Origin: CBFDBF01 sp050304615
GTDB lineage: Bacteria; Pseudomonadota; Gammaproteobacteria; Chromatiales; Chromatiaceae
DNA length: 64,000 bases
Direction of reading: 5' to 3'
Assembly (NCBI GenBank): GCA_050304615.1
Contig: JBNLDW010000007.1
Coordinates: forward strand, 62,001 to 126,000
Notes under the pieces: generated by a model
Database searches by the model: none
What the model saw: the letters and a program-made list of their open reading frames with translations, nothing else
Told to the model about the DNA's origin: nothing
Made by a program: the position numbers and the translations under genes
Shown here: positions 51,612 to 60,861 of the stretch, one piece after another
Layout: every line of letters begins with the position of its first letter
Position numbering within the stretch: position 1 is the first letter of the stretch

Positions 51612-51869
51612 TTACGTATGGCTAAGTAGTGTGTCCAGTTTGCCCGTGGAATCAAGTGCCGCCAGATCATCATAGCCTCCCACGTGGTATTCATCGATAA
51701 ATATCTGTGGCACGGTTTTGCGCTTGCTGCGGGCCAGCATCTCGCGCATGGCGTCCCGGTCACCCTCTATCATCTTCTCTTCGTAGGTTGCGCCCTTTCT
51801 CTCCAGCAGCGCCTTGGCGCGGACACAGTAGGGGCAGACGGCAGTTGAATATACGACTATCTTCGGCAT
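51612..51869 (-). CDS. grxC: Glutaredoxin 3 (GrxC)
   Basis: 85-residue glutaredoxin with the dithiol active site CPYC in YSTAVCPYCVRAKALLE, the cis-Pro in KTVPQIFIDEYHVGGYDDLAAL and the glutathione-binding GG pair. Length and motif match GrxC. It reduces mixed disulfides with glutathione in the cytoplasm. Single leftward gene; a Shine-Dalgarno (gagagattt) precedes ATG 51869. Confidence 0.95.
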   Translation of the reverse strand: MPKIVVYSTAVCPYCVRAKALLERKGATYEEKMIEGDRDAMREMLARSKRKTVPQIFIDEYHVGGYDDLAALDSTGKLDTLLSHT

Positions 51870-51963
51870 GGTTAAATCTCTCTATGGTTCCATTTTTGCT
51901 TTAAGTCAATGGGTCTAATAGTATACGATTGGTGACAAATTGTAACATGGAGTAATTAAACAG

Positions 51964-53535
51964 ATGGCCGAACGGCACTTATGCTACTCCATCCCCGAGG
52001 GCATGGAGGATGGCGCGTTGCTAGAGCTTATCCAGGCCAGTAATGTGCTATTAGCGGAGCCGGCGTGCCAACAGCAGTGGATATATCACGATAGCTTTGA
52101 TTGGCGGCTATATCAGGCTGGTGGTGTGCTGGAGGAGCGTGACGGCCATATAGAGTGGCGTGATCTTAAGAGTGGCGAGCTGTTGGAGCAGCTGGCTCTG
52201 ACCTCAGGGGTTCCACGTTTTACCTGGGATATGCCGGTTGGTCGTTTTCGTAATCGGCTGGAGCCTATTCTCGAGATGCGGGCGCTATTGCCCCGTCTGC
52301 TGGTAGATAGCAAGATCTCTCAGTTTCGTCTATTAAACGAAGACAAGAAGACGGTACTGCGTCTCTCCCTGGAGCATAGTAGCTGCTCTCTCACCGATGC
52401 AGGAGATTTGCTACCTGTCGGGAGGCGTCTGCGGCTCCTGCCGGTCCGGGGCTATGATCAGGCACTTCAGCAGATGCAGCACTTCCTGCGGACTAAGGTG
52501 AAGCTCATGGCTGCACCGCCAACGCTGTTGCAGCTGGGGTTGGCTGCGCTTGGATGCCAGCCGGGAGACTACTCATCCAAGCTGGATTTTAAGCTTGATC
52601 CAACTCAAAGGGCAGATGAGGCGCTCCAAGGTATCCAACTTCATCTGCTAAATACTATGGAGTCCAATATTCCAGGTGCTAAGGCCGATCTGGATAGCGA
52701 GTTTCTGCATGACCTGAGGGTAGCGGTACGTCGTGCTCGCTCTGCACTGAGCCAGATCAAGGGTGTTTTCATGGATGAAGATGTAAAACGGTTCAGCTCC
52801 AGCCTTGCCTGGGTGGGGAAGATAACCGGCCAGACCAGGGATATGGATGTATATCTGCTGGATTTTGACCGGTACCGGCATATCCTGCCGCGAGAATATC
52901 GCTCCGATCTGGAGCCATTGCACTTTTTTCTATATGCCCACCAGAAGAGTGAGCAACGAGCGATGGTGCAGGAGATTAACTCCCCTCGTTTCCGCACGTT
53001 TTGCAAAGAGTGGCGAGCATTTCTGGAGACGCCTCCACCCAAGGTACCGCTGACGCCTAATGCAATTCGTCCAATCCGGGAGATTGCTAACAAGCGTATC
53101 GATAAGGTGTTCCGGCAGGTGCTAAAAGATGGGATGGCCATCACTGCGAACTCCCCTGCTGAGGAGCTGCACGAACTGCGTAAGAGCTGCAAGAAGCTTC
53201 GCTACCTGATGGAATTCTTCCAGAGCCTATACCCTCAGAAGAAGCTTCTTTCACCTATTAAAGCACTAAAAAAGCTACTGAATAATCTGGGTGATTTTCA
53301 GGATCTGGAGGTGCAGGCCAATAAGATGAAGGGGTTCGCCCACCAGATGGTAGTGGAGCGGAGCGTGCCGGCTGATACTTTGCTGGCGATGGGGATGTTG
53401 GTAGATGACATGTTAAAGCGTCAACGCCTGGCGCGGACCAAATTTGCCGACTGCTTTGCTGACTTTGCGAGCAGAGAGAATCGTAAGATATTATGTCAGC
53501 TATGCTCCGGCAAGGCGCAAGGTGGTAGTAGCTGA
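51964..53535 (+). CDS. CHAD-domain protein
   Basis: 523 residues. The N-terminal ~190 residues are not recognised but are positioned like the CYTH-type part of CYTH-CHAD proteins. The C-terminal CHAD domain (about 210-505) has the conserved basic helices HDLRVAVRRARSALSQIK and HELRKSCKKLRYLMEF, whose His/Arg/Lys bind polyphosphate. CHAD proteins associate with polyphosphate granules. The following ParA-type gene starts two bases after the stop, suggesting positioning of such granules or of a partner; this is inference. Confidence 0.85.
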   Translation: MAERHLCYSIPEGMEDGALLELIQASNVLLAEPACQQQWIYHDSFDWRLYQAGGVLEERDGHIEWRDLKSGELLEQLALTSGVPRFTWDMPVGRFRNRLEPILEMRALLPRLLVDSKISQFRLLNEDKKTVLRLSLEHSSCSLTDAGDLLPVGRRLRLLPVRGYDQALQQMQHFLRTKVKLMAAPPTLLQLGLAALGCQPGDYSSKLDFKLDPTQRADEALQGIQLHLLNTMESNIPGAKADLDSEFLHDLRVAVRRARSALSQIKGVFMDEDVKRFSSSLAWVGKITGQTRDMDVYLLDFDRYRHILPREYRSDLEPLHFFLYAHQKSEQRAMVQEINSPRFRTFCKEWRAFLETPPPKVPLTPNAIRPIREIANKRIDKVFRQVLKDGMAITANSPAEELHELRKSCKKLRYLMEFFQSLYPQKKLLSPIKALKKLLNNLGDFQDLEVQANKMKGFAHQMVVERSVPADTLLAMGMLVDDMLKRQRLARTKFADCFADFASRENRKILCQLCSGKAQGGSS

Positions 53536-53536
53536 T

Positions 53537-54280
53537 ATGCGGATTATAGGTGTCTACAATATAAAGGGAGGGGTGGGTAAGACTGCCACCGCGGTCAATC
53601 TAGCCTACCTATCCGCCAAAGAGGGGTTTCGTACCCTGGTTTGGGATCTGGATCCGCAGGGCGCGGCAAGCTTCTACTTTCGTATCAAGCCGCGGATAAA
53701 GGGCGGTGGCAGAAAGCTGGTGCGTGGCAGGCAGGAACTGGATGATCTGATCAAAGGCAGTGACTTCGAGAACCTGGATCTTCTACCTGCCGACTTCTCC
53801 TATCGCAACATGGATCTTGCGTTGAATGAGGCAAATAAGCCAGCCAAGCAGCTACTGAAGTTACTACGCCCGCTCTCCTATGAGTATGATAGGATCTTTT
53901 TAGACTGTCCGCCCAGCATTTCACTGGTGTCGGAAAATATCTTTCGGGCGGCGGATGCGTTGCTAATTCCAACGATCCCTACGGTCCTCTCCATACGCAC
54001 CTACCAGCAGTTGTGTGAGTTCTTTGCGGACCACAAAATAAAGGGCGTAGATCTGATGCCATTCTTCTCCATGGTAGATCGGCGAAAGCGGATGCACCGG
54101 GATATACTGGAGCAGATACCTGCCGTCCACAGCGAAATGCTGGACAACTTTATCCCCTATGCCAGTAGTGTCGAGCAGATGGGTATCCACCGGGCGCCAC
54201 TTGGCAGCTTTTCCCCAAACTGTCCAGCCGAGCAGGCCTATGAGGCTTTGTGGCAGGAGGTTAAGGCGCGGCTACGTTAG
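53537..54280 (+). CDS. ParA/MinD-type ATPase coupled to the CHAD gene
   Basis: 247 residues from ATG 53537 (the longer frame from 53444 overlaps the CHAD gene and has no sense as a protein). Deviant Walker A KGGVGKTATAVNLAYLSA, Walker A' VWDLDPQGAAS and the Walker B region RIFLDCPPSISLVSENIF are all present. No adjacent parB, so it is an orphan ParA for positioning cellular cargo rather than chromosome segregation. Starting right after the CHAD stop makes polyphosphate-associated cargo the obvious candidate. Confidence 0.88.
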   Translation: MRIIGVYNIKGGVGKTATAVNLAYLSAKEGFRTLVWDLDPQGAASFYFRIKPRIKGGGRKLVRGRQELDDLIKGSDFENLDLLPADFSYRNMDLALNEANKPAKQLLKLLRPLSYEYDRIFLDCPPSISLVSENIFRAADALLIPTIPTVLSIRTYQQLCEFFADHKIKGVDLMPFFSMVDRRKRMHRDILEQIPAVHSEMLDNFIPYASSVEQMGIHRAPLGSFSPNCPAEQAYEALWQEVKARLR

Positions 54281-54283
54281 TAG

Positions 54284-54628
54284 CTATTCAGTGGGCTCCC
54301 CGTTATTTGGCTCATATGGTCGGTAGTGCTTTATCTTGCGGTTGATATTACGCTGCACAACTACCCCCTCGATCCTGTAGTTGCCATCTTGCAACTTTAT
54401 GTCACTGTAATCAGGGTGCATTGCAGCCAGTTTTTCAGTGCCATCCGGGTCACGGATAAACTGGCGAAACCAGCGCTCTCCTCCTACAGTGGCGACCACA
54501 AAAGCGCCAGTGGCGCATACATTCGATGGCTCCAGTACAATGACGCACTGTGCCGGGAACTCCGGTTCCATACTGTCATCTAGCACCTGTAGAGGGTAGA
54601 GTTCGTTATAACTGCAATCCTGTACCAT
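54284..54628 (-). CDS. S24-like (LexA/UmuD fold) protein without DNA-binding domain
   Basis: 114-residue protein consisting only of an S24-type peptidase-like domain: LQVLDDSMEPEFPAQCVIVLEP has the serine in DDSMEP, as in LexA-type proteases. The strand where the catalytic Lys normally sits reads GGERWFRQFI, with Arg/Gln instead of VKR, so self-cleavage activity is doubtful. There is no helix-turn-helix. It converges on the ParA gene with a 3-bp gap. The start (ATG 54628) is divergent from cca by about 105 bp. Confidence 0.75.
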   Translation of the reverse strand: MVQDCSYNELYPLQVLDDSMEPEFPAQCVIVLEPSNVCATGAFVVATVGGERWFRQFIRDPDGTEKLAAMHPDYSDIKLQDGNYRIEGVVVQRNINRKIKHYRPYEPNNGEPTE

Positions 54629-54654
54629 TGAATTAACCTTAAATATCGGTGGTA

Positions 54655-54669
54655 ATGCCTATATGGCAT
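54655..54669. promoter_or_regulatory. Short dyad in the divergent S24/cca region
   Basis: ATGCC-TATAT-GGCAT (54655-54669) is a perfect 5-bp dyad between the divergent S24-like and cca genes. It is short enough to be chance; position suggests an operator. Confidence 0.25.
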
Positions 54670-54734
54670 GCTGTAAATATGTATTCTAACATGGCACACA
54701 CATTAGCAACCCATTACTGCCCTGGAGCTGTTGA

Positions 54735-55841
54735 ATGAAGATATATCTGGTTGGCGGTGCGCTACGTGACAGGCTACTTGGTCTGCCGGTGGTTGAGCGC
54801 GATTGGGTGGTGGTGGGGGCCACTGCAACCGAGTTGGAGCAGCAGGGCTTCCGCCAGGTGGAAGCGGAGTTTCCGGTATTTCTGCACCCGCAGAGCGGGG
54901 AGGAGTACGCACTGGCCCGTACTGAGAGCAAAACGGCACCAGGTTATGCCGGGTTCAGCGTGGATTGCGGACCAGAGATCACCCTGCAGCAGGATCTGCA
55001 ACGGCGCGACCTTACCATCAATGCCATGGCCGAGGATGAGGCCGGCAATTTGATCGATCTGTTTGCTGGACGTGAAGATCTGGAGCAGAGGGTGCTGCGC
55101 CATATCTCACCGGTTTTTGCCGAGGATCCGGTGCGGCTGTTACGGCTGGCACGGTTTGCCGCCAAGCTTGACTTTGCTGTCGCCAGTGAGACCCAGGCGC
55201 TCCTGCGGGAAATGGTTGCCTCAGGTGAGCTTCAGGCACTTCAGCCGGAACGGGTCTGGAGGGAGATGGAGCGTGCCCTGGGAGAGGACTATCCATGGCG
55301 CTTCTTTGAGGTGCTACAGGAGGCCGGTGCCCTGGCGATCCTGTTGCCGGAGCTGGCTGTGATCCTGGAGCAGCGGCCGGAGTCCATGGTTGCCCTGCAG
55401 CGGGCTGCTGCCAGTAGCAGTGAGCCGGCGGTACGATTTGCGGTGGTGATGTGGGCGGTGACAGCCGATGGTAGCGATCTGGATCTGTTCTGTCGCAGGC
55501 TACGCGCCCCCCGTGGGTATTGTGAGCTGCTGGAGCTGTTACAACGTGGCGGTGAGCTATTCCAGGATGCGGGGGAGGGCAGAGCTGAGTCTATACTGCA
55601 ACTGATCCGGCAGAGTCGCGCCGCGCAGCAGGTTAAGCGGTTCGACCATTTTTGCCAGGCTGGTAGCGCTCTGTGGCCAGAGGTAGTGCCGGCCGCCAGA
55701 CGTAATCTGGAGCTGGCCCTGCAGGCCATGGCTGGGATCTCTAGCCAGGAGTTGCAACAGGATGGTTACAGTGGGGCCGAACTAGGTCTTGAGCTGGAGC
55801 GGCGGCAGCTAACGGCGATAAAGGCAGCGTTGCTGGGGTAG
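54735..55841 (+). CDS. cca: CCA-adding tRNA nucleotidyltransferase
   Basis: 368-residue class II nucleotidyltransferase that adds or repairs the 3' CCA of tRNAs. Seen: MKIYLVGGALRDRLLGLPV, VERDWVVVGATATELEQQGF (catalytic acidic region), FPVFLHPQSGEEYALARTE, RRDLTINAMA and EDPVRLLRLARFAAKL. This order is as in E. coli Cca, but the protein lacks most of the ~40 residues of the C-terminal HD part. A Shine-Dalgarno (ggagctg) precedes ATG 54735. Confidence 0.95.
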   Translation: MKIYLVGGALRDRLLGLPVVERDWVVVGATATELEQQGFRQVEAEFPVFLHPQSGEEYALARTESKTAPGYAGFSVDCGPEITLQQDLQRRDLTINAMAEDEAGNLIDLFAGREDLEQRVLRHISPVFAEDPVRLLRLARFAAKLDFAVASETQALLREMVASGELQALQPERVWREMERALGEDYPWRFFEVLQEAGALAILLPELAVILEQRPESMVALQRAAASSSEPAVRFAVVMWAVTADGSDLDLFCRRLRAPRGYCELLELLQRGGELFQDAGEGRAESILQLIRQSRAAQQVKRFDHFCQAGSALWPEVVPAARRNLELALQAMAGISSQELQQDGYSGAELGLELERRQLTAIKAALLG

Positions 55842-55865
55842 AGATACTATTGGATAGATTTAGAT

Positions 55866-57515
55866 ATGGTAGCGAGTAACAGGCAACAGAGGGGGGTAAT
55901 ATCTGCTGGGAGCGGTCTGTCTGCTCCATCCACGGTGGGCGAGGCCTCTATCTTGCATATCCTGCTGGGTGGGCGGTTGCTGCTGCCGCTTGCCTTCCTG
56001 TTGCTGGGGCTAACCGCTAGCATGGTCATTGCCTTGCTGCTCTATATTGAGCCAGAGCGGAGTGGAGAGCTATTCCCATGGCTGTTGGCGTTGCTTGGGC
56101 TGGTTCTGATTACTGCCTTGATGGGAGTAGTGCGGCTCCGTAGCCAGCTATTAAAGCCCCTAGTACGACTGGAGCAGTCGGTGGCCAAAGTGTGTCAAGG
56201 CGATCCACTAAACACCCTGCCGTTTGAAAATGTAGGCGTGCTGGGTTCGGTGGTGCGTGATTTTGATAGCTTGAGTGACGAGTTGACCGAGATCTATGCC
56301 GATATGGAGGAGCGGGTAGATCATCAAACCAGAAGATTGTCGCAACAGACCGCCTCTCTTCAAATCCTGTATGACGTGGCGGCCAGTATCAATCAGGTAG
56401 GCGAATTGGATGAGTTGCTGATAAGGTTTCTCCGTATCTTGCATGATATGGTTTGTGCTCGTTCCGCTAGCATAAACCTGGTGGTTGCAGAGGGGCGCAT
56501 GCGGCTGGTTGGGAGTATCGGACTGGATGGCGAATTCGTAAGCGGTAAAGAGCAGTTGCCAGTACCTCTATGTAGTTGCGGCAGGACGATCTCGCGGGGA
56601 GATATTCTGTGTGAAGATGCATCGGGCTGCTGTGCCAAGGTGGCAGGGCATACCATGTTCTCGTCCGATGAGGTGGGCTGTATTGAGGTTCCTCTGGAGT
56701 ATCAGGGGGAGAGGCTTGGATATTACTCTCTATATGTAGATAGAGAGAGGGTGGATGGAGGTAAGGAGCTGCTCGATCTGCTGGCGGCCATCGGTAGCCA
56801 CCTGGGTATGGCCATAGCAAGGAATAATCTGGATGAGGAGTCGCGGCGGCTCTCTATTATGGAAGAACGCACCACCATGGCGCATGAGCTGCACGACTCG
56901 TTGGCCCAGACCTTGGCTAGTCTTCGCTTTCAGGTACGCATGCTGGAGGATACGCTGGATAAAAATGTTGTCTCTGCCGAGGTTAACTCTGATCTACAGG
57001 GTATCAGCAGCAGGATTGATGAGGCCCACACAGAATTGCGTGAGCTGTTGAACAGCTTTCTGGCGCCAGTGGCGCAACAGGGGTTGGAGCCAGGGTTGAA
57101 AAAGCTGGTTCGGCGTTTCCGTCAGGAGAGTGGTATCCATATCCTGTTGCAGCGCGATTGTCCCAATATGGATCTTAATGCGGGGGAGGAGAAGCAGATC
57201 CTACGGATCATCCAGGAGTGCCTGGCCAATATTCGCAAACATGCCAAGGCCAAAAACGTACGTATTTTGATCTCTTGCGTGGAGGATGCGGCGTATCTGT
57301 TCTTGGTGGAGGATGATGGGGTTGGCTTCAGTGCAGCCGTTTCGCCGGGTGGTCCAGGAGAACATATTGGCCTATCTATTATGGAGGAGCGGGCGCGGCG
57401 ACTCGGTGGACAGTTGAGTATTGAGAGCGAACCGGGTGAGGGTACCAGGGTAGAGTTGGTTTACAATCCCAGTGAAAGTAGAGCGGACGACGGCAGATTG
57501 AGAGAGCAATTTTGA
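55866..57515 (+). CDS. NarX-type sensor histidine kinase
   Basis: 549 residues. Two N-terminal transmembrane helices (about 38-60 and 75-95) with almost no periplasmic loop, a HAMP-like linker, a GAF-like domain (about 175-310) with a cysteine group CSCGRTISRGDILCEDASGCC, then HisKA_3 (MAHELHDSLAQTLASLRFQ, phospho-His) and a HATPase domain (VEDDGVGFSAAVSP). The Cys-rich GAF segment is like that of NarX/NreB redox sensors. It is paired with a NarL-type regulator whose ATG overlaps its stop (TGATG), but that regulator is interrupted. Confidence 0.9.
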   Translation: MVASNRQQRGVISAGSGLSAPSTVGEASILHILLGGRLLLPLAFLLLGLTASMVIALLLYIEPERSGELFPWLLALLGLVLITALMGVVRLRSQLLKPLVRLEQSVAKVCQGDPLNTLPFENVGVLGSVVRDFDSLSDELTEIYADMEERVDHQTRRLSQQTASLQILYDVAASINQVGELDELLIRFLRILHDMVCARSASINLVVAEGRMRLVGSIGLDGEFVSGKEQLPVPLCSCGRTISRGDILCEDASGCCAKVAGHTMFSSDEVGCIEVPLEYQGERLGYYSLYVDRERVDGGKELLDLLAAIGSHLGMAIARNNLDEESRRLSIMEERTTMAHELHDSLAQTLASLRFQVRMLEDTLDKNVVSAEVNSDLQGISSRIDEAHTELRELLNSFLAPVAQQGLEPGLKKLVRRFRQESGIHILLQRDCPNMDLNAGEEKQILRIIQECLANIRKHAKAKNVRILISCVEDAAYLFLVEDDGVGFSAAVSPGGPGEHIGLSIMEERARRLGGQLSIESEPGEGTRVELVYNPSESRADDGRLREQF

Positions 57516-58165
57516 TGCGAGTGTTACTGATTGACGATCATGCTCTGTTTCGGGTTGGGCTACAGCAGTTGCTGCAGCGCCTCGGTATAGAGGTAATAGC
57601 GGCGACTGGCGATTGCCGCGAGGGTATCGGCCTGGCGCTTGAGCAGGAGCCGGATGTAGTACTGCTCGATATGCGGATGCCAGATATGTATGGTATCGAT
57701 GTGCTCAAATAGCTGCGTGGTAGCAACCCAAACCAGTCGGTGGCGATGCTTACTACCAGCCGCGATGAGGATGATCTGATCGAATCACTGCAGAATGGTG
57801 CACGAGGATATCTGCTAAAGGAGATGGAGCCGGATGATCTGGTCAAGGCGCTGGAGGATATCAGTTCTGGTATCACCGTAGTGGCACCAGAACTGACTGG
57901 TATCCTGGCCAAGGTAGTACAGGGGGTGGAAGAACAGGCTGCGGCTGAAGATGTATTCTCTAGCCTTACCCCACGTGAGCGCGAGATACTGTGCCATCTG
58001 GTAGAGGGACAGAGCAACAAGTTGATAGCCCGTGCCCTGGGGATATCGGATGGCACCGTTAAGTTGCATGTAAAGGCTATCATGCGTAAGTTGAATGTCC
58101 ACTCACGAGTGGAGGCGGCAGTGCTTGCAGTTGAGCGCAGCCTCTGCGTGCGGGATACTGGGTAG
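57515..58165 (+). pseudogene. NarL/FixJ-type response regulator interrupted by in-frame amber codon
   Basis: Reading from ATG 57515 gives a receiver start (MRVLLIDDHALFRVGLQQLL, phospho-Asp in VVLLDMRMPDMYGIDVLK), then TAG at 57710-57712, then in the same frame LRGSNPNQSVAMLTTSRDEDDLIESL, GYLLKEMEPDDL and the LuxR-type DNA-binding end (SLTPREREILCHLVEGQSNKLIARALGISDGTVKLHVKAIMRKLNV). The stop falls inside the receiver where Gln or Lys is common; CAG to TAG is the simplest change. A restart at ATG 57740 would lack the phospho-Asp. The copy is disabled, or a base was misread in sequencing. Confidence 0.75.
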
Positions 58166-58183
58166 AGGTTTGAGAGTTTGCTG

Positions 58184-59845
58184 CTAGGTACTAGTTGGAT
58201 TTTTACGCCGCACTGAACCCTCCGATAGACCCCTGGTAAATTCCGTGGCCGCCGTAATCAGCTGTCTGGTGTAATCCTCTTGTGGCTGTGCAAACAGCTG
58301 TTGCGCCGGGCCGTACTCCACCGGCTTGCCGTATTGTAACACCAGGATTTCGTCACTCAGCGCCCGCACCACAGATAGGTCATGGCTGATAAACATGTAG
58401 GCCAACCCGTGCTTCTCCTGTAGTTCATCCAGAAGTTCGATAATTTGGCCCTGAACGGTTCGATCTAAGGCAGAGGTTGGCTCATCTAGTACAACCAACT
58501 TGGGCTGCATGATCATGGCGCGGGCAATGGCTATACGTTGACGCTGTCCGCCAGAGAACTCGTGTGGATAGCGTTGGCGGCTGGCTGGATCGATCCCAAC
58601 CTCCTCTAGTATCTGGATGACTGCCTGCTCACGCTCCGCTCTGGAACCTATGTGGTGCGCCTCCAGACCTTCCACCACAATCTCGGCCACCGTCAGACGC
58701 GGACTCAGCGAGCCGTAAGGGTCTTGAAACACCATCTGCATATGTGGGCGCATGTCCTTCATCTGTTTGTTATTACGGCCATCTATCCGCTGCTGCTCAA
58801 AACGGATTTCCCCCATGCTTTGGGTGAGGCGCAGCAGAGCCAGTGCCAGGGTTGTCTTGCCGGAGCCACTCTCGCCGACCACCCCAAGGGTGCGTCCCGC
58901 CTGAATGGAGAGATCAATCCCATCGATGGCCTTCACATGATCGACAGTGCGCCGTAGCAGGCCCCGCTTGATCGGAAACCACACCTTAAGTCCACTGCAG
59001 CCGATTATCTTTGCGGCCTTCTCGTCCGGTGGTCTGATGGTGCGCACACCAGGCTCTGCCTGCAGCAGCATCTTGGTGTAGGGGTGGCGTGGGTTGGTAA
59101 ACAGGGTTGCGGTGTCGGCCGTCTCAACCAACTCACCGGCGCGCATTACCGCCACCCGATCAGAGACCTTTTCGACCATCGCAAGATCATGGGTGATTAG
59201 CAGTATTGCCATACCCATACTGGCCTGGAGTGATTTCAGCAGGGTCAGTATCTCTGCCTGTACAGTTACATCCAGGGCGGTGGTTGGCTCATCCGCAATC
59301 AGTATATCCGGTCTGTTGGCCAGGGCCATGGCGATCATCACCCGTTGGCGTTGTCCCCCGGAGAGTTGATGGGGATAGCTGGAGAGACGCTGTTCCGGGT
59401 CACGTATCTTGACCTTGTGTAGTAGGCTCAGTGTTTCGGCACGCGCCTCATTGATACTCATCTGTCGATGTAGTAGTAGCACCTCACTGATCTGTTTTTC
59501 AATCGTGTGCAGCGGGTTTAGAGCGGTCATCGGCTCCTGGAAGATCATGCCGATATCGTTGCCACGGATGTTCTGTAATAAAGCAGTATCTGCCCCGACA
59601 ATCTCCTGCTCACGGTATCTGATAGAGCCAGATGGATGTGATGCCTTGGGGTAGGGCAGTAGCTGCATGAGCGACAGGGCGGTTACCGACTTGCCCGAGC
59701 CGCTCTCTCCAACCAGCGCCAGGGTCTCACCGGCCTGTATCTCAAATGAGATCCGTTTGACCGCCTCAATGTCACCCCTGCCAGCGTGGAAGGTGACGGA
59801 TAGATCGCGCACCGTGAGTAGAGTTTTGTTATCCACCGTGCTCAT
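58184..59845 (-). CDS. yejF: Oligopeptide ABC transporter, dual ATP-binding protein YejF
   Basis: 553 residues, two fused ABC ATPase domains. First: Walker A GESGSGKSVTAL and signature LSGGQRQRVMIAMAL; second: GESGSGKTTLALAL and FSGGQRQRIAIARAM; both carry ADEPTTALD/LDEPTSALD Walker B. This duplication is the mark of YejF/GsiA-type peptide importers. Last gene of a leftward four-gene operon yejABEF; it overlaps yejE by four bases (ATGA type). Confidence 0.95.
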   Translation of the reverse strand: MSTVDNKTLLTVRDLSVTFHAGRGDIEAVKRISFEIQAGETLALVGESGSGKSVTALSLMQLLPYPKASHPSGSIRYREQEIVGADTALLQNIRGNDIGMIFQEPMTALNPLHTIEKQISEVLLLHRQMSINEARAETLSLLHKVKIRDPEQRLSSYPHQLSGGQRQRVMIAMALANRPDILIADEPTTALDVTVQAEILTLLKSLQASMGMAILLITHDLAMVEKVSDRVAVMRAGELVETADTATLFTNPRHPYTKMLLQAEPGVRTIRPPDEKAAKIIGCSGLKVWFPIKRGLLRRTVDHVKAIDGIDLSIQAGRTLGVVGESGSGKTTLALALLRLTQSMGEIRFEQQRIDGRNNKQMKDMRPHMQMVFQDPYGSLSPRLTVAEIVVEGLEAHHIGSRAEREQAVIQILEEVGIDPASRQRYPHEFSGGQRQRIAIARAMIMQPKLVVLDEPTSALDRTVQGQIIELLDELQEKHGLAYMFISHDLSVVRALSDEILVLQYGKPVEYGPAQQLFAQPQEDYTRQLITAATEFTRGLSEGSVRRKNPTST

Positions 59846-60861
59846 CCAAAATGTTTGCGCGGATCAAAGGCGTCACGCACCGCTTCGCCGATGAATATCA
59901 GGAGTGACAACATAACGGCTATGGTAAAGAAGCCGGTCAGCCCCAGCCAGGGTGCTTGCAGGTTCGCCTTACCCTGTGCCAGCAGCTCTCCCAGGGAGGC
60001 GGAGCCGGGCGGTAGGCCGATACCCAGAAAGTCGAGCGAGGTGAGTACCGTTACCGAACCGGCCAGGGTGAAGGGCATAAAGGTCAGGGTTGCGACCATC
60101 GCATTTGGCAGGATATGCCGGAACATTATCTTGGCATTGCTTACCCCCATAGAACGGGCGGCACGCACATACTCAAAATTACGCGCCCGCAGGAACTCTG
60201 CCCGTACCACCCCGACAAATCCCATCCATGAGAAGAGCAGCATGATTGCCAGCAGCCACCAGAAATTCGGCTCTACAATGCTGGCCATAATGATTAGTAG
60301 ATAGAGGATAGGTAGTCCTGACCAGACCTCGATAAAGCGTTGAAACAGCAGGTCCACCCAGCCACCGAAGTAGCCTTGTATCGCTCCGGCTGCGATTCCA
60401 ATAAGGGCAGATATAATGGTTAGGGCAAAGCCGAATAGTATGGAGATGCGAAACCCGTAGATCAATCTTGCCATCACACTGCGCGCCTGGTCATCTGTTC
60501 CCAGCCAGTGTTGGGCGTCCGGCGGGGAGGGTGCTGGTGTAGGTAGATCCCAGGCCACTGTCCGGTGGTCGTAACGGATCAATGGCCACACCATCCAGCC
60601 ACTGCTGTTTATCTTCTTCTCAATAAACGGATCCTGGTAGTCGGCCTCGGTGCCAAACTCACCGCCAAAAGTGGTCTCTGCGTAGGCGTGGAAGATGGGG
60701 CTATATAGCTCGCCCTGGTAGCTCACTATGAATGGCTTGTCATTGGCGATGAACTCGGCAAACAGGGTCACTATAAATATCAGCATAAATAGCCACAGCG
60801 ACCACCAGCCGCGTTTGTTGGCTTTAAAGGCGGACCACCGTTTCTGGGTTAGGGGATTCAT
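59842..60861 (-). CDS. yejE: Oligopeptide ABC transporter permease YejE
   Basis: 339-residue DppC/OppC-type permease: N-terminal anchor WWSLWLFMLIFIVTLFAEF, a periplasmic part with HWLGTDDQARSVMARLIYGFRIS, and the permease EAA-loop YVRAARSMGVSNAKIMFRHILPNAMV. It overlaps yejB and yejF by one to four bases, and belongs to the YejABEF importer for antimicrobial or signalling peptides such as microcin C in enterobacteria. Confidence 0.96.
   Translation of the reverse strand: MNPLTQKRWSAFKANKRGWWSLWLFMLIFIVTLFAEFIANDKPFIVSYQGELYSPIFHAYAETTFGGEFGTEADYQDPFIEKKINSSGWMVWPLIRYDHRTVAWDLPTPAPSPPDAQHWLGTDDQARSVMARLIYGFRISILFGFALTIISALIGIAAGAIQGYFGGWVDLLFQRFIEVWSGLPILYLLIIMASIVEPNFWWLLAIMLLFSWMGFVGVVRAEFLRARNFEYVRAARSMGVSNAKIMFRHILPNAMVATLTFMPFTLAGSVTVLTSLDFLGIGLPPGSASLGELLAQGKANLQAPWLGLTGFFTIAVMLSLLIFIGEAVRDAFDPRKHFG

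Noticed and set aside
57740..58165. Second half of the response regulator as an independent gene
   Set aside because: A start at 57740 would begin in the middle of the receiver fold, without the phospho-Asp; a broken gene is simpler.
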